Source of the DNA: Flavobacteriales bacterium
Lineage (GTDB): Bacteria; Bacteroidota; Bacteroidia; Flavobacteriales_F; PHOS-HE28
Reading direction: 5' to 3'
Assembly (NCBI GenBank): GCA_016699575.1
Contig: CP064979.1
Span: 1,798,001 to 1,862,000, forward strand
DNA: 64,000 bases
Positions within the stretch are counted from its first letter, which is position 1, and each line of letters begins with the position of its first letter. Positions 26,396 through 34,951 of this stretch are shown piece by piece. The notes under the pieces were generated by a model. The model had not been told where the DNA came from. It did not search any database and saw only the letters and a list, made by a program, of their open reading frames with translations. The position numbers and the translations under genes were made by a program.

Positions 26396-26489
26396 TTAGG
26401 CGCACCGGTAGCTGTTGACAAGCCAGACCTTTCGTTGCCGCAAGCAGGTTGTTGGGGCCTTTTCTTTGAAAGCAGAACAAATATGCACG

Positions 26490-28301
26490 ATGATGGTCCG
26501 CGCTGTTCTTGTCCAGCTTCTGCTATTCGCCGCGCACATTGCGGCTTCCCAAGCACCAGCCATCCAATGGCAACTCTGCTCGGGCGGTGCGGATGTTGAG
26601 GATCAACCGGATGTCATCCAGACCATGGACGGAGGCTTCGTCATGGTATCGACCACCTATTCGGTTGACGGTGATGCCGCAGGTAACCATGGGAGCGCGG
26701 ATGTGCTGGTAAAGAAGGTGGACGGCGTCGGGAACAATGAGTGGATCAAAGTTCTGGGCGGAAGTTCTTGGGAGCTCAGTAATGCCATTCGGCAAACGAA
26801 CGATGGTGGTTACCTGGTTTTGGGTACGACAAGTTCGAACGATGGGGATGTTATGGGCCATCACGGTGATTCGGATATCTGGTTGTTGAAGCTGGATGTT
26901 GTTGGCGATATCGAATGGCAGCGTTGCTTGGGGGGGTCGGGGTCGGACGGGATCGGCTATGTGGATGACTCGTGGTCAAGCATCCTGGAATTGACGAATG
27001 ATGGTGGATGCTTGATCACTGGAACAACAACGTCCGACGATGGGGATGTTGTGGGCTGGCACCCCGGGTACTCCCAAGGCCAGGCACGGAATGACATTTG
27101 GGTCGTGAAAGTTGACGGTACGGGTGCTATCCAATGGCAAAGGGCGCTCGGGGGATCAGGGAGCGAGTTCATTGGGCGAATGGTGTCAACAAGCGATGGC
27201 GGCTGCATCCTTGTTGGCGACACTGAATCTCCGGATGGCGACGTGGTGGGTTGGCACGCTGGGATCGGACAAAACGGAGTGAACGATGATCTATGGGTCG
27301 TTAAGTTGAGCTCAATGGGCGCAATTGAATGGCAGCGCACCCTGGGTGGTTATGAGGATGAGTTCGCACAAGACGTATTGGAAACCCCTGACGGTGGGTT
27401 CATCGCCTCCGCGAGGTCATGCTCCATGGATGGTGACTTGGTCAACAATGTCCAAGGGCTCGTTTGGTGGGTAGTGAAACTTGACCAATCCGGCGCGGTT
27501 GAATGGGAGAAGTCGCTCGGCGGCCTCTATGGGAACAGCGTGCTCGACATGGCACTTGCTGCAACGGGTGGGTATTTGATCGGGGGTGGTCTGCTAGGAC
27601 CCGGAGCGGATGCCCCGTGTTACCACGGCACCGCCCAAGACGCCATGGAAGACGCGTGGGTGGTGAAGCTAGCCCCGGCCGGGACCATTGAATGGCAGCT
27701 TTGCCTTGGTGGCACAGGGCTCGATGAATACGGGTCTCTAGGAGGCGCATTCGTTGCGACACCTGATGGTGGTTGTGTGATCGGGGCATTGAGTTATTCC
27801 GACGATGGTGATGTGACCAACAACCAAGGCAATGGTGATGCGTGGATTGCGAAGGTCAGCAACACCGGGGCTCTTGCTTGGCAGCGGGCATTGGGTGGCT
27901 CGGGCCTTGACCACCCTTCAAGCATTCGCATCACCTCGGATGGTGGTTTCCTTGTTTCCGGCATCACCGCCTCTAATAATGGGGACGTGTCAGGAAACCA
28001 TGGTGGCTTGGACACGTGGATACTGGAACTGGCTGGGGATGGAAGTGGGTTGAATGAGTTTCCCTTTCAGGGTTTCATCATCAGCCCGGTGCCCGCTACG
28101 AACGAGGTCAGGATCACGACGCCGATGCCATACCCGGATACCCGGGCCACGGTCATCGACGCGCTAGGACAAGAGGTCGAAAGCGCAGCCATGGGCGGCA
28201 CCGATCTCTGGCTGGATGTCGGCCATCTGCCGCGTGGTGTGTACTTGGTTAAGTTGAGCACGAAGGGAGCGAGCAGGTCGCAACGGGTGGTCTTGGAGTG
28301 A
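26490..28301 (+). CDS. T9SS type A secreted protein with WQ-x-x-LGG repeats
   Basis: The 603-residue product has a signal peptide (MMVRAVLVQLLLFAAHIAAS). About nine repeats of 50-60 residues follow, each containing a TxDGG(F/Y/C) strand, a DGDV-x-x-(N/H)HG loop, a W(V/L)VK(L/V) strand and an IEWQR-LGGSG strand. A type A sorting domain ends it (FIISPVPATNEVRI... GVYLVKLSTKGASRSQRVVL). It is a predicted surface or secreted protein of unknown function. GC content is lower than in neighbouring housekeeping genes. ATG codons at 26490 and 26493 are both possible. The MITE copy lies about 95 bp upstream. Confidence 0.88.
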   Translation: MMVRAVLVQLLLFAAHIAASQAPAIQWQLCSGGADVEDQPDVIQTMDGGFVMVSTTYSVDGDAAGNHGSADVLVKKVDGVGNNEWIKVLGGSSWELSNAIRQTNDGGYLVLGTTSSNDGDVMGHHGDSDIWLLKLDVVGDIEWQRCLGGSGSDGIGYVDDSWSSILELTNDGGCLITGTTTSDDGDVVGWHPGYSQGQARNDIWVVKVDGTGAIQWQRALGGSGSEFIGRMVSTSDGGCILVGDTESPDGDVVGWHAGIGQNGVNDDLWVVKLSSMGAIEWQRTLGGYEDEFAQDVLETPDGGFIASARSCSMDGDLVNNVQGLVWWVVKLDQSGAVEWEKSLGGLYGNSVLDMALAATGGYLIGGGLLGPGADAPCYHGTAQDAMEDAWVVKLAPAGTIEWQLCLGGTGLDEYGSLGGAFVATPDGGCVIGALSYSDDGDVTNNQGNGDAWIAKVSNTGALAWQRALGGSGLDHPSSIRITSDGGFLVSGITASNNGDVSGNHGGLDTWILELAGDGSGLNEFPFQGFIISPVPATNEVRITTPMPYPDTRATVIDALGQEVESAAMGGTDLWLDVGHLPRGVYLVKLSTKGASRSQRVVLE

Positions 28302-28348
28302 CCGCGAGGTCGACCCGCACCGTTAGGTGGGTCCATCCAATGGTCCGA

Positions 28349-28356
28349 TACCTTCG
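28349..28356 (+). promoter_or_regulatory. Candidate -7 element of the enoyl-CoA hydratase gene
   Basis: TACCTTCG followed by CC lies 6 bp before the ATG at 28362. It fits a GC-tolerant form of the Bacteroidota TAnnTTTG element. The identical octamer precedes msrC at 52919. No matching TTG was seen at the expected distance upstream. Confidence 0.35.
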
Positions 28357-28361
28357 CCCCA

Positions 28362-29144
28362 ATGTCATTCAATAACCTTCTGGTGTCCGATGCCGATGGC
28401 ATCCGCACCATCACCATCAACCGCCCCGACCAGCTCAACGCCCTGAACCGCGACACCATCGCCGAGCTGGACCAAGCGCTGACCGCCGCCGACGGCGACA
28501 AGGGCGTGCGCGTGCTCATCATCACGGGCAGTGGCCCTAAGGCATTCGTTGCGGGTGCCGACATCAAGGAGTTCGCGCACTTCGCCGTGGAAGAAGGCCG
28601 AGCACTTGCGGCCGATGGCCAGAAGAAGCTCTTCGACCACGTGGAGAACATGAGCAAACCGGTGATCGCCGCGGTGAACGGTTTCGCATTGGGCGGCGGA
28701 TTGGAACTGGCCATGAGCTGCCACGTGCGCGTGGCGAGCGACAACGCTCGCATGGGCCTGCCGGAAGTCTCGCTCGGTGTGATCCCCGGCTACGGTGGCA
28801 CGCAGCGCTTGGCGCGGCTGGTCGGCAAGGGCAAGGCGATGGAGATGATCTTCAGCGCTGGCATGATCAAAGCCGACGAGGCCCTGCAATGGGGACTGGT
28901 GAACCACGTTGTAGCACAAGCCGACCTGCTCGCCAAGTGCAACGAGCTTGCAGTCGCCATCATGAAGAACTCTCCCACGGCCCTCGCTGCCGCCATCCGC
29001 GCGGTGAACGCCGGTTACGAGCCGGGCGCCAACGGCATGCAACGCGAGATCGAGGAGTTCGGCAAGTGCTTCGGCACCGCGGACTTCAAGGAGGGCACCA
29101 GCGCGTTCATGGAGAAGAGGAAGGCGAATTTCACGGGGGCGTGA
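28362..29144 (+). CDS. Enoyl-CoA hydratase/isomerase family protein
   Basis: The 260-residue protein has the crotonase fold signatures TINRPDQLNALN, VAGADIKEFAHF (oxyanion-hole region), NGFALGGGLELAMSCHVRVAS and GLPEVSLGVIPGYGGTQRL, where the two catalytic glutamates of hydratases are expected. FKEGTSAFMEKRKANF closes it. Length and motifs fit enoyl-CoA or 3-hydroxybutyryl-CoA dehydratase, which adds water to 2-enoyl-CoA in beta-oxidation or related pathways. No other fatty acid degradation gene is adjacent. A TACCTTCGCC promoter-like element sits just before the start. Confidence 0.93.
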   Translation: MSFNNLLVSDADGIRTITINRPDQLNALNRDTIAELDQALTAADGDKGVRVLIITGSGPKAFVAGADIKEFAHFAVEEGRALAADGQKKLFDHVENMSKPVIAAVNGFALGGGLELAMSCHVRVASDNARMGLPEVSLGVIPGYGGTQRLARLVGKGKAMEMIFSAGMIKADEALQWGLVNHVVAQADLLAKCNELAVAIMKNSPTALAAAIRAVNAGYEPGANGMQREIEEFGKCFGTADFKEGTSAFMEKRKANFTGA

Positions 29145-29191
29145 GAAGCGAATCGCCCACTTGGACAACGCGCATTGGGCCGAATCACTTC

Positions 29192-29683
29192 ATGCGGGGA
29201 TTGCATGTGCTGCTAGGTGGCCTGTTCGCTCTGGGCGTCATTGGGATGACAGGGTTGCTCATATTCCACTTCGACCGGATTCCCGACAAGCCTCTATCCT
29301 CCCTTTTGGCCTATCTCTTCTTCCTGTGCCTGATTGGGTTCTTCTGCGTCTACTGCTTTCTCGAAGGTTACTATCGACCAACTACTATCCACATCGCTGC
29401 CGACGGGAGCTTCTGGAGGCTCTCTGCGCTGCTTCGCCGCACGCGTGTGATCAGGCTGAGTGATGTCGAGGCGTACAGCCGATGCACGATGGAGAACAGA
29501 TTCACGAGCTGGCCTGGTTTGATTCTCTATCTGAAGAGTGGTAGCGTCGAGGAATTGACCGAACGGAGTCTCCGCACCCTTGCCCCCCTGGTCGATTCGT
29601 TGTCAAAGACAGGAGTAAAGTGTGTCGGTCGCGAATCAACTTGGTACCCGTTCAGGAAGTTCGAGTACGATTTCAGAAAGTGA
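29192..29683 (+). CDS. Two-helix membrane protein with PH-like C-terminus
   Basis: The 163-residue product starts at the ATG at 29192 (MRGLHVLLGGLFALGVIGMT), with two membrane helices at about 5-25 and 38-58. A beta-rich soluble domain of about 90 residues follows (TIHIAADGSFWRLSALLRRT, LILYLKSGSVEELTERSLRT). The pattern resembles bacterial PH-like (YdbT/YcxB-type) small membrane proteins, but the family is not certain. An upstream GTG at 29141, overlapping the hydratase stop, is possible. GC content is lower than in the hydratase gene. Confidence 0.65.
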   Translation: MRGLHVLLGGLFALGVIGMTGLLIFHFDRIPDKPLSSLLAYLFFLCLIGFFCVYCFLEGYYRPTTIHIAADGSFWRLSALLRRTRVIRLSDVEAYSRCTMENRFTSWPGLILYLKSGSVEELTERSLRTLAPLVDSLSKTGVKCVGRESTWYPFRKFEYDFRK

Positions 29684-29688
29684 CCACA

Positions 29689-29743
29689 CTCGGCAAACTC
29701 GCCGGCCAGACAACCATGTACCGGCTGAACGGCAGAGCAGTCG
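29689..29743 (+). repeat. Relic of the flippase 5' end upstream of the toxin-antitoxin pair
   Basis: The codons from 29689 read VTTLGKLAGQTTMYRL, matching the first 16 residues of the flippase at 30348 (MSTLRKLAGQTAIYGL) at both protein and DNA level. Similarity ends after this. The two copies flank the ParD/ParE-type gene pair like an imperfect direct repeat. Confidence 0.6.
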
Positions 29744-29803
29744 GGATCACGGAAGCGCGGCCCGCGTACCAACGCGTGGTAGCTTTGCGTTCATCCATCA
29801 CCC

Positions 29804-30055
29804 ATGTCCAAGAACACTTCAATACTGCTTGGCGACCACTTCGAGGCCTTTGTGGCCCAACAAGTGAAGTCAGGGAAATACACGTCCGTCAGTGAAGTCA
29901 TTCGTGCAGCCCTGCGCCTCTTCGAGGTGGAGGAAACAAAGCAGGAGAGCCTTATCAAGGAGCTGAAGAAGGGCGAGCGGGCCGGGTTCGTGCCCGAATT
30001 CCATCGTGAGGAGTTCTTGAACGGCCTTCACCGCAAGCGCACGCGGAAAGGATGA
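29804..30055 (+). CDS. ParD-type antitoxin
   Basis: The 83-residue protein (MSKNTSILLGDHFEAFVAQQ then VKSGKYTSVSEVIRAALRLFE) has the ParD/CC2985 ribbon-helix-helix layout: a short N-terminal strand for DNA contact, two helices with the SGKYxSxSEVIRxALR motif, and a charged C-terminal tail that would bind the toxin. Its stop overlaps the toxin start by 4 bp (ATGA). It should neutralise the downstream ParE-like protein and repress the operon. Confidence 0.92.
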   Translation: MSKNTSILLGDHFEAFVAQQVKSGKYTSVSEVIRAALRLFEVEETKQESLIKELKKGERAGFVPEFHREEFLNGLHRKRTRKG

Positions 30056-30351
30056 AGTTGAAAGTCAGCCGTGCGGCTGCTGAAGATCTGGAGGGCATTT
30101 GGAACTACACCGTTGAGCATTGGTCAGTGGAACAGGCCGACCGGTATTTGCACCTGATCCTCGATGCGTTCGATAGGGTCCAAGGCAGTCTGCACAAAGG
30201 CAAAGACTTCGGACATGTGCGGGCAGGCTACTATGGCGAGAAGGCCGGATCGCATTTGGTCTTCTATCGTGTGAACGAAGCCGAACAATCCATCGAGATC
30301 ATCCGTGTGCTGCATGGCCGCATGGACCTGGAGAACCGATTGGCCCCATGA
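30052..30351 (+). CDS. ParE/RelE-family toxin
   Basis: The 99-residue protein has the type II toxin pattern MKLKVSRAAAEDLEGIWNYT, WSVEQADRYLHLILDAFDRV, HVRAGYYGEKAGSHLVFYRV and IEIIRVLHGRMDLENRL. These are typical ParE features (A-x-x-DL-x-x-I, YR(V)-x-x, I-(I/R)-V-L-H-x-RMD). ParE toxins generally act on DNA gyrase, but the target here is not tested. It overlaps the antitoxin gene (ATGA) and its own stop overlaps the flippase start (ATGA at 30348), so the flippase is now translationally coupled to the toxin-antitoxin operon. Confidence 0.92.
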   Translation: MKLKVSRAAAEDLEGIWNYTVEHWSVEQADRYLHLILDAFDRVQGSLHKGKDFGHVRAGYYGEKAGSHLVFYRVNEAEQSIEIIRVLHGRMDLENRLAP

Positions 30352-31808
30352 GCACCCTCCGCAAGCTCGCCGGTCAGACAGCCATCTATGGGCTGAGCAG
30401 CGTTGTTGCGCGGTTCCTCAACTTCCTGCTCACGCCGCTGCTCACGAGCAAGGGCGTGTTCGCGCCGGAGGAGTTCGGTGTCATCACCTCGTTCTATGCG
30501 TGGGCGGCATTCATCAATGTGCTGCTCACGTTCGGTATGGAGACGACCTACTTCCGGTTCGCGTCTTTGCACAACGCTGGTTCGGAGTACTCCTCCTCCC
30601 CCACTGGGGGAGGCCGGGAGGGGGCCTCCTACGCCACCGCCTTTTTCTCCGTCGCCGGGCTCTCACTGTTCTTCACCCTTGTATGCCTGTTCTTCCCGGA
30701 TGCCCTTGCCGCTGGAATGCGCTATCCGATGCACGGCAAGTTGGTGTGGATGCTCGGTCTTGCCTTGGGCCTCGATGCCATGACCGCACTGCCCATGGCC
30801 CGCTTGCGCAAGGAGAACCGGCCGTGGCGTTTCGTACTGGTGAACTTGGCGAACGTGGGCGTCACCGTGGTGCTTAGCCTCTACTACTTCGCTTACGCCA
30901 AACAGCACGATCCGAGCATCGGCGTGGGCCACGTCTTCCTCATCAACCTCATCGCCAGCGCCGTCAAGTTCCTGATGGTGGTGCCGCAATGGCCATCGTT
31001 CGTTGCACTCGATAGGTCGCTGCTGAAGCCCATGCTCGTGTTCGCAGCCCCGCTCGCGATCGCGGGACTTGCCGGCATGGTGAACGAAACGGCTGACCGC
31101 ACCGTGCTCAAATACCTGTTGCCCGTGGGAACCGCCGATGAACAGATCGGTATCTACGGCGCGTGCTACAAGCTGGCGGTGCTCATCACGCTTTTCATCC
31201 AAGCGTTCCGCATGGGCGCCGAGCCGTTCTTCTTCAGCCATGCCAAAGAGCAGGACAGCAAACAGACCTTTGCGCGCATCATGAACGTGTTCGTGGCGGT
31301 GTGCATGGTGGCCTTCCTGGTGGTGATGCTCTTCCTGGATCTGTTCAAGTGGTTCATCCCGAATGAAGCCTATCACGAGGGACTGCGGGTGGTGCCCATC
31401 CTGATGCTCGCGAACGTATTCTTGGGCATCTACTACAACCAGAGTGTGTGGTACAAGCTCACGGACCGCACGCGCGCGGGAAGCACGATCAGCCTTGTCG
31501 GTGCGGGCATCACGCTGGTGCTGCTCTTCGTGCTCATCCCCATCCTGGGGTACATGGGCGCGGCGTGGGCAACACTTGGGTGCTATGCCAGCATGGCCAT
31601 CATCAGCTACGCATGGGGCCAAAAGCATTACCCCGTGCCGTACAACGTGACGCGGGTGCTGCTGTACATGGCCGGTGGGGTGGCGCTGTGGTGGGGGTGT
31701 GAGCAGGTACCCGTAGAAGGAGCAGTGGCTTATGCGATCCGCGGCATAGTGCTCCTCGGCTTCGGTCTTGTGGCTTGGAAGTTGGAGAAGCCGCTTGCCC
31801 TGCGCTAG
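30348..31808 (+). CDS. Wzx-like polysaccharide flippase (MOP superfamily)
   Basis: The 486-residue membrane protein has about 12-14 helices and starts MSTLRKLAGQTAIYGLSSVV, the usual N-terminus of Bacteroidota oligosaccharide flippases. SKGVFAPEEFGVITSFYAW and MVNETADRTVLKYLLP are further family motifs. It should move lipid-linked glycans across the inner membrane for polysaccharide assembly. No glycosyltransferases are adjacent. Around residues 83-95 an insertion (SSSPTGGGREGAS) is encoded by a palindromic GC-rich repeat (30595-30613 plus GGGAGGGGG) in an otherwise helical protein. Translation is coupled to the toxin gene upstream. Confidence 0.88.
   Translation: MSTLRKLAGQTAIYGLSSVVARFLNFLLTPLLTSKGVFAPEEFGVITSFYAWAAFINVLLTFGMETTYFRFASLHNAGSEYSSSPTGGGREGASYATAFFSVAGLSLFFTLVCLFFPDALAAGMRYPMHGKLVWMLGLALGLDAMTALPMARLRKENRPWRFVLVNLANVGVTVVLSLYYFAYAKQHDPSIGVGHVFLINLIASAVKFLMVVPQWPSFVALDRSLLKPMLVFAAPLAIAGLAGMVNETADRTVLKYLLPVGTADEQIGIYGACYKLAVLITLFIQAFRMGAEPFFFSHAKEQDSKQTFARIMNVFVAVCMVAFLVVMLFLDLFKWFIPNEAYHEGLRVVPILMLANVFLGIYYNQSVWYKLTDRTRAGSTISLVGAGITLVLLFVLIPILGYMGAAWATLGCYASMAIISYAWGQKHYPVPYNVTRVLLYMAGGVALWWGCEQVPVEGAVAYAIRGIVLLGFGLVAWKLEKPLALR
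30595..30629. repeat. Palindromic C/G-run repeat inserted in frame in the flippase
   Basis: CCTCCCCC (30595-30602), a 3-base loop ACT and GGGGGAGG (30606-30613) form a perfect hairpin followed by CCGGGAGGGGGCC. This CCCCC-x-GGGGGAGG-CCGGGAGGGGG form is like dispersed repeats found between genes in many Bacteroidota. Here it sits inside a coding sequence without breaking the frame. Confidence 0.6.
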
Positions 31809-31911
31809 TCGCACCGCTCCCTGCCCCACCGCTTCCACATACCGGTGTTGATGCGCCGCTGGTACAACATCCCGGGCGATCCTGCGTACTAAGGGTACTT
31901 TGCGCTCCTCC

Positions 31912-33411
31912 ATGAACGAACGCACTCTCCTGCTTGCTGCCTCGCTGGCCCTTTCCACGGCCGCGCTGGCACAACCCGACGCTGCGCCCGCGACCGGTCA
32001 GTACGAAGTCCCCTTTGCCATTGCCACCGACGATCCGGTGATGGAGCAGCTGGACCGTCTTGCCCAGCTCCCTTGGGTGAAGAACGATCCTTTCTCCACC
32101 GATGTGGCCGCACTGAACGTGCACCGCTATGCAATGACGGACACGCCCCGCTTCAGCGACGATGTGTACCGCAATCGCTTGGCCGTGCTGGACCAACGGA
32201 CGCCCTTCAGCCTCACCTACCGTCCGGTGGTGAAGAGCTACATCGAGCTTTACGCGGTACGCAAGCGCGAACAGACCGGTCGTATGTTGGGCTTGTCCCA
32301 ACAGTACTTCCCCATCTTCGAGGAAGCCCTCGACCGCCACGACATGCCCATGGAACTGAAGTACTTGGCCGTTGTGGAGAGTGCGCTGTTCCCCGGGGCG
32401 AAGAGCCGCGCAGCCGCAGTCGGCCTGTGGCAGTTCATGCAACCCACCGGAAAGATGTACGGCTTGCACGTGGACAGCTACACCGACGAACGGTGCGACG
32501 TTTACGAAAGCACCGATGCCGCCTGCCGCTACCTGAAGGACCTGCATGCCATCTACGGCAACTGGGAGTTGGCGCTCGCAGCGTACAACTGCGGCCCCGG
32601 CAACGTGAACAAGGCGATCCGCCGCGCTGGCGGCACCAAGGACTATTGGGCGGTGTACGATCACTTGCCGCGAGAGACCCGTGGCTATGTACCGGCCTTC
32701 ATAGCGGTGAATTACATCTTCAACCACGCCACTGATCACAACCTCTATCCGCTGGCGCCCAACTACTGCGCTTACGAGATCGATACGGTGAAAGTGTGCT
32801 ACCCGTTGGACTTCAAACTGCTGGGCGCGGTGTTGGACATGAAGGAGGAAGACCTCGCTCTGTTGAACCCCGTCCATAAGCGCGGTTTCATTGCGGATCC
32901 CATGCAACCCGTGACACTGTATTTGCCTCACGACAAAGTGGGTGCGTACATCGCGAACGAGGAGCAGTTGATGCTGGCGTGGAAGCCCGCTGCGCAACCT
33001 GCAGTGCCCGCGCAGGAGCAACTGGCGCAAACAAAGAAGTACCACACGGTGCGCCGCGGCGAATCACTCGGGAGCATTGCCAACAAGCACCGTGTTTCCG
33101 TGGCACAGCTGCGCAACTGGAACAACCTGCGCGGAAATACGATCCGTCCCGGCCAACGCTTGGCTCTGCATGTGGCCGCCAAGGCTGAGCCAACAGCTGA
33201 AGCCCAACCCACCAAGGCCGAACAGCCGGCAGCGTCCCGCACGGGCGAGGAGTACATCTACTACACTGTGCAACAGGGCGACACGCTCTGGGGCATCGCA
33301 CAGCGCCATCCGGGCATCACCGTGGAGGAGATCCGCCGGATGAACGAAGGGCTTTCGAGCAAGTCGCTCAAGCCCGGCAAGCGTATCAAGGTCGGGGTGC
33401 AGAAGGGCTGA
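31912..33411 (+). CDS. Membrane-bound lytic transglycosylase (MltD-like) with two LysM domains
   Basis: The 499-residue product has a signal peptide (MNERTLLLAASLALSTAALA) and an SLT domain (about 130-300) with catalytic Glu in LAVVESALFPGAKSRAAAVGLWQFMQPTGKMYG (given as a core region) and the motif LALAAYNCGPGNV. Two LysM domains follow, at about 375-420 (YHTVRRGESLGSIANKHRVS) and 450-497 (YYTVQQGDTLWGIAQRHPG). It should cleave peptidoglycan glycan strands to 1,6-anhydro products. MltD-like enzymes act in wall remodelling. The ATG at 31912 was chosen; one at 31900 is in frame. It converges on the M28 peptidase gene 3 bp away. Confidence 0.93.
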   Translation: MNERTLLLAASLALSTAALAQPDAAPATGQYEVPFAIATDDPVMEQLDRLAQLPWVKNDPFSTDVAALNVHRYAMTDTPRFSDDVYRNRLAVLDQRTPFSLTYRPVVKSYIELYAVRKREQTGRMLGLSQQYFPIFEEALDRHDMPMELKYLAVVESALFPGAKSRAAAVGLWQFMQPTGKMYGLHVDSYTDERCDVYESTDAACRYLKDLHAIYGNWELALAAYNCGPGNVNKAIRRAGGTKDYWAVYDHLPRETRGYVPAFIAVNYIFNHATDHNLYPLAPNYCAYEIDTVKVCYPLDFKLLGAVLDMKEEDLALLNPVHKRGFIADPMQPVTLYLPHDKVGAYIANEEQLMLAWKPAAQPAVPAQEQLAQTKKYHTVRRGESLGSIANKHRVSVAQLRNWNNLRGNTIRPGQRLALHVAAKAEPTAEAQPTKAEQPAASRTGEEYIYYTVQQGDTLWGIAQRHPGITVEEIRRMNEGLSSKSLKPGKRIKVGVQKG

Positions 33412-33414
33412 GCC

Positions 33415-34890
33415 CTACCAGCGCCACTCCTTCTGGAGCTTCAACTTGTCTTCGAGGCCGTCAGCACGTAAGCGATCGCGCAATGCATCGTCCGTGAAGT
33501 GGCCCGGTAAGGTTGGCGCGTTGGCCAGCGACCAGAGCAGCATGCCGGTGAACCGCACATTGTCCACCATGCGGCGGGGGTCCACGAGGTGGATATCGTC
33601 GCAGCTGCTATGGTAGCAGCCGTAAACATGCCCGCCGAGGTCGCTCAACGGTGCGATGACCGGGACACCGTGGAGCATGAAGGGTTGATGATCGCTGTGC
33701 AATCCGGCCTCTGTCCGTAGTTCGTTCCTGAACGTGCTGTCCATTGCGGTAATCTCTGTACCGATGGAATGCACCAGATCGCTCCAGCCATCGGGACCCA
33801 CCACATGGAACCCGAACGGACCACCGGTCATGTCCAGGTTCACCATGCACTTCACGTTGGCCAGTTCGCCTGTGGAGCGCAGATGCTCCACCAAAGCCGT
33901 TGAGCCCAACAAGCCTTGCTCTTCGCCCATGAACATGACGAACCGGATGGTGCGCTCGGGTTTAAGGTCCAAGGCTTTGAAGCAGCGCGCCAGGTCAAGG
34001 ATTGAAAACGAGCCCAGCCCATTGTCCGTTGCCCCCGTGGCCAGGTCCCAGCAATCAAGATGACCGCCGATGATGATCACCTCATCGGGCTTGGTGCTGC
34101 CACGTATCTCCCCTATGACGTTGCGGGCCGTCACCACGGCGTTGCTATTGGTCATTGAGAGATCGATGGCGGGTGTGCGACCTTGTTCGAGCTCAGCGCG
34201 CAACCACACGCCATCCTCGCTGCTCACACAAGCGGCCGGTATGCTGATGGGCAGGCCATCCACGGAAGCTGTGCCTGTCAGCAGCACATGGCCGTCCACG
34301 TTGTTCACGAAGACGATGGCCGAGGCACCGGCGGCGATGGCCAGGGCGGTCTTCTCACTGCGATGAAGGTTGTGCGTGCCTTCCGGGGCGTGGCGCAGAC
34401 CGATGTTCATCAGCACCGCTTTCCCGCGCACGGTCGTTCCCGCGCGCTCGAAGTCGGCCGCCAGACCATTGCCTACATCCACCAGCAATGCGGAAACCTG
34501 CGACGAGTCGGGCGTGTGCGCAAGAGCCACCGCCGTGATCAACGTGTCCGAGCGCCCAGCGTTCACCACAAGACGAACGCTGCGCCGTTGCCACGCATTG
34601 GCTGAAAACGGGAAGAACGAGACGTTGTCCAGGCCCGATGCCCGGAGCAAGCTGTCGGCGGTCACCTCAGCACGGGCGCCGTTCGGAGTGCCCGTTAGGC
34701 GGTGCCCGTCGCGCTGGGTACTGTGCCGGAGCCACTCATAGCCTTTGGCCCCGTGCCGGGCTTCCTGATCGATGGCGAGGAAAGTTGGCGCTTGGGCCTT
34801 CACTTCAACACCCACGTGTGGATAGATGCACGCCATGGAAAGCATGGCCAGCAAGCGCACGCAGGTACTTTGCCTTGGATAGATGGACAT
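33415..34890 (-). CDS. Exported M28 family zinc peptidase
   Basis: The 491-residue protein starts at the ATG at 34888-34890, with a signal peptide MSIYPRQSTCVRLLAMLSMA. It has a PA-type insert (about 110-250). The M28 metal site follows: IIIGGHLDCWDLATGATDNGLG (His and bridging Asp), FMGEEQGLLGS (catalytic Glu and Glu ligand), VNLDMTGG (Asp) and GCYHSSCDDIHLV (His). It should be a di-zinc aminopeptidase or carboxypeptidase acting outside the inner membrane. It diverges from the YfiR-like operon; only 61 bp separate the two starts. Confidence 0.9.
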   Translation of the reverse strand: MSIYPRQSTCVRLLAMLSMACIYPHVGVEVKAQAPTFLAIDQEARHGAKGYEWLRHSTQRDGHRLTGTPNGARAEVTADSLLRASGLDNVSFFPFSANAWQRRSVRLVVNAGRSDTLITAVALAHTPDSSQVSALLVDVGNGLAADFERAGTTVRGKAVLMNIGLRHAPEGTHNLHRSEKTALAIAAGASAIVFVNNVDGHVLLTGTASVDGLPISIPAACVSSEDGVWLRAELEQGRTPAIDLSMTNSNAVVTARNVIGEIRGSTKPDEVIIIGGHLDCWDLATGATDNGLGSFSILDLARCFKALDLKPERTIRFVMFMGEEQGLLGSTALVEHLRSTGELANVKCMVNLDMTGGPFGFHVVGPDGWSDLVHSIGTEITAMDSTFRNELRTEAGLHSDHQPFMLHGVPVIAPLSDLGGHVYGCYHSSCDDIHLVDPRRMVDNVRFTGMLLWSLANAPTLPGHFTDDALRDRLRADGLEDKLKLQKEWRW

Positions 34891-34951
34891 GTGCACGGAC
34901 CTGTTGCTGACCGCACCGACGGCGGGACCCGCCGAAAGTACTCGGCCCGGC

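Noticed and set aside
26490..28301. CRISPR-like or tandem nucleotide repeat in the T9SS protein gene
   Set aside because: The periodic pattern is protein repeats with variable codons, not identical DNA repeats with spacers.
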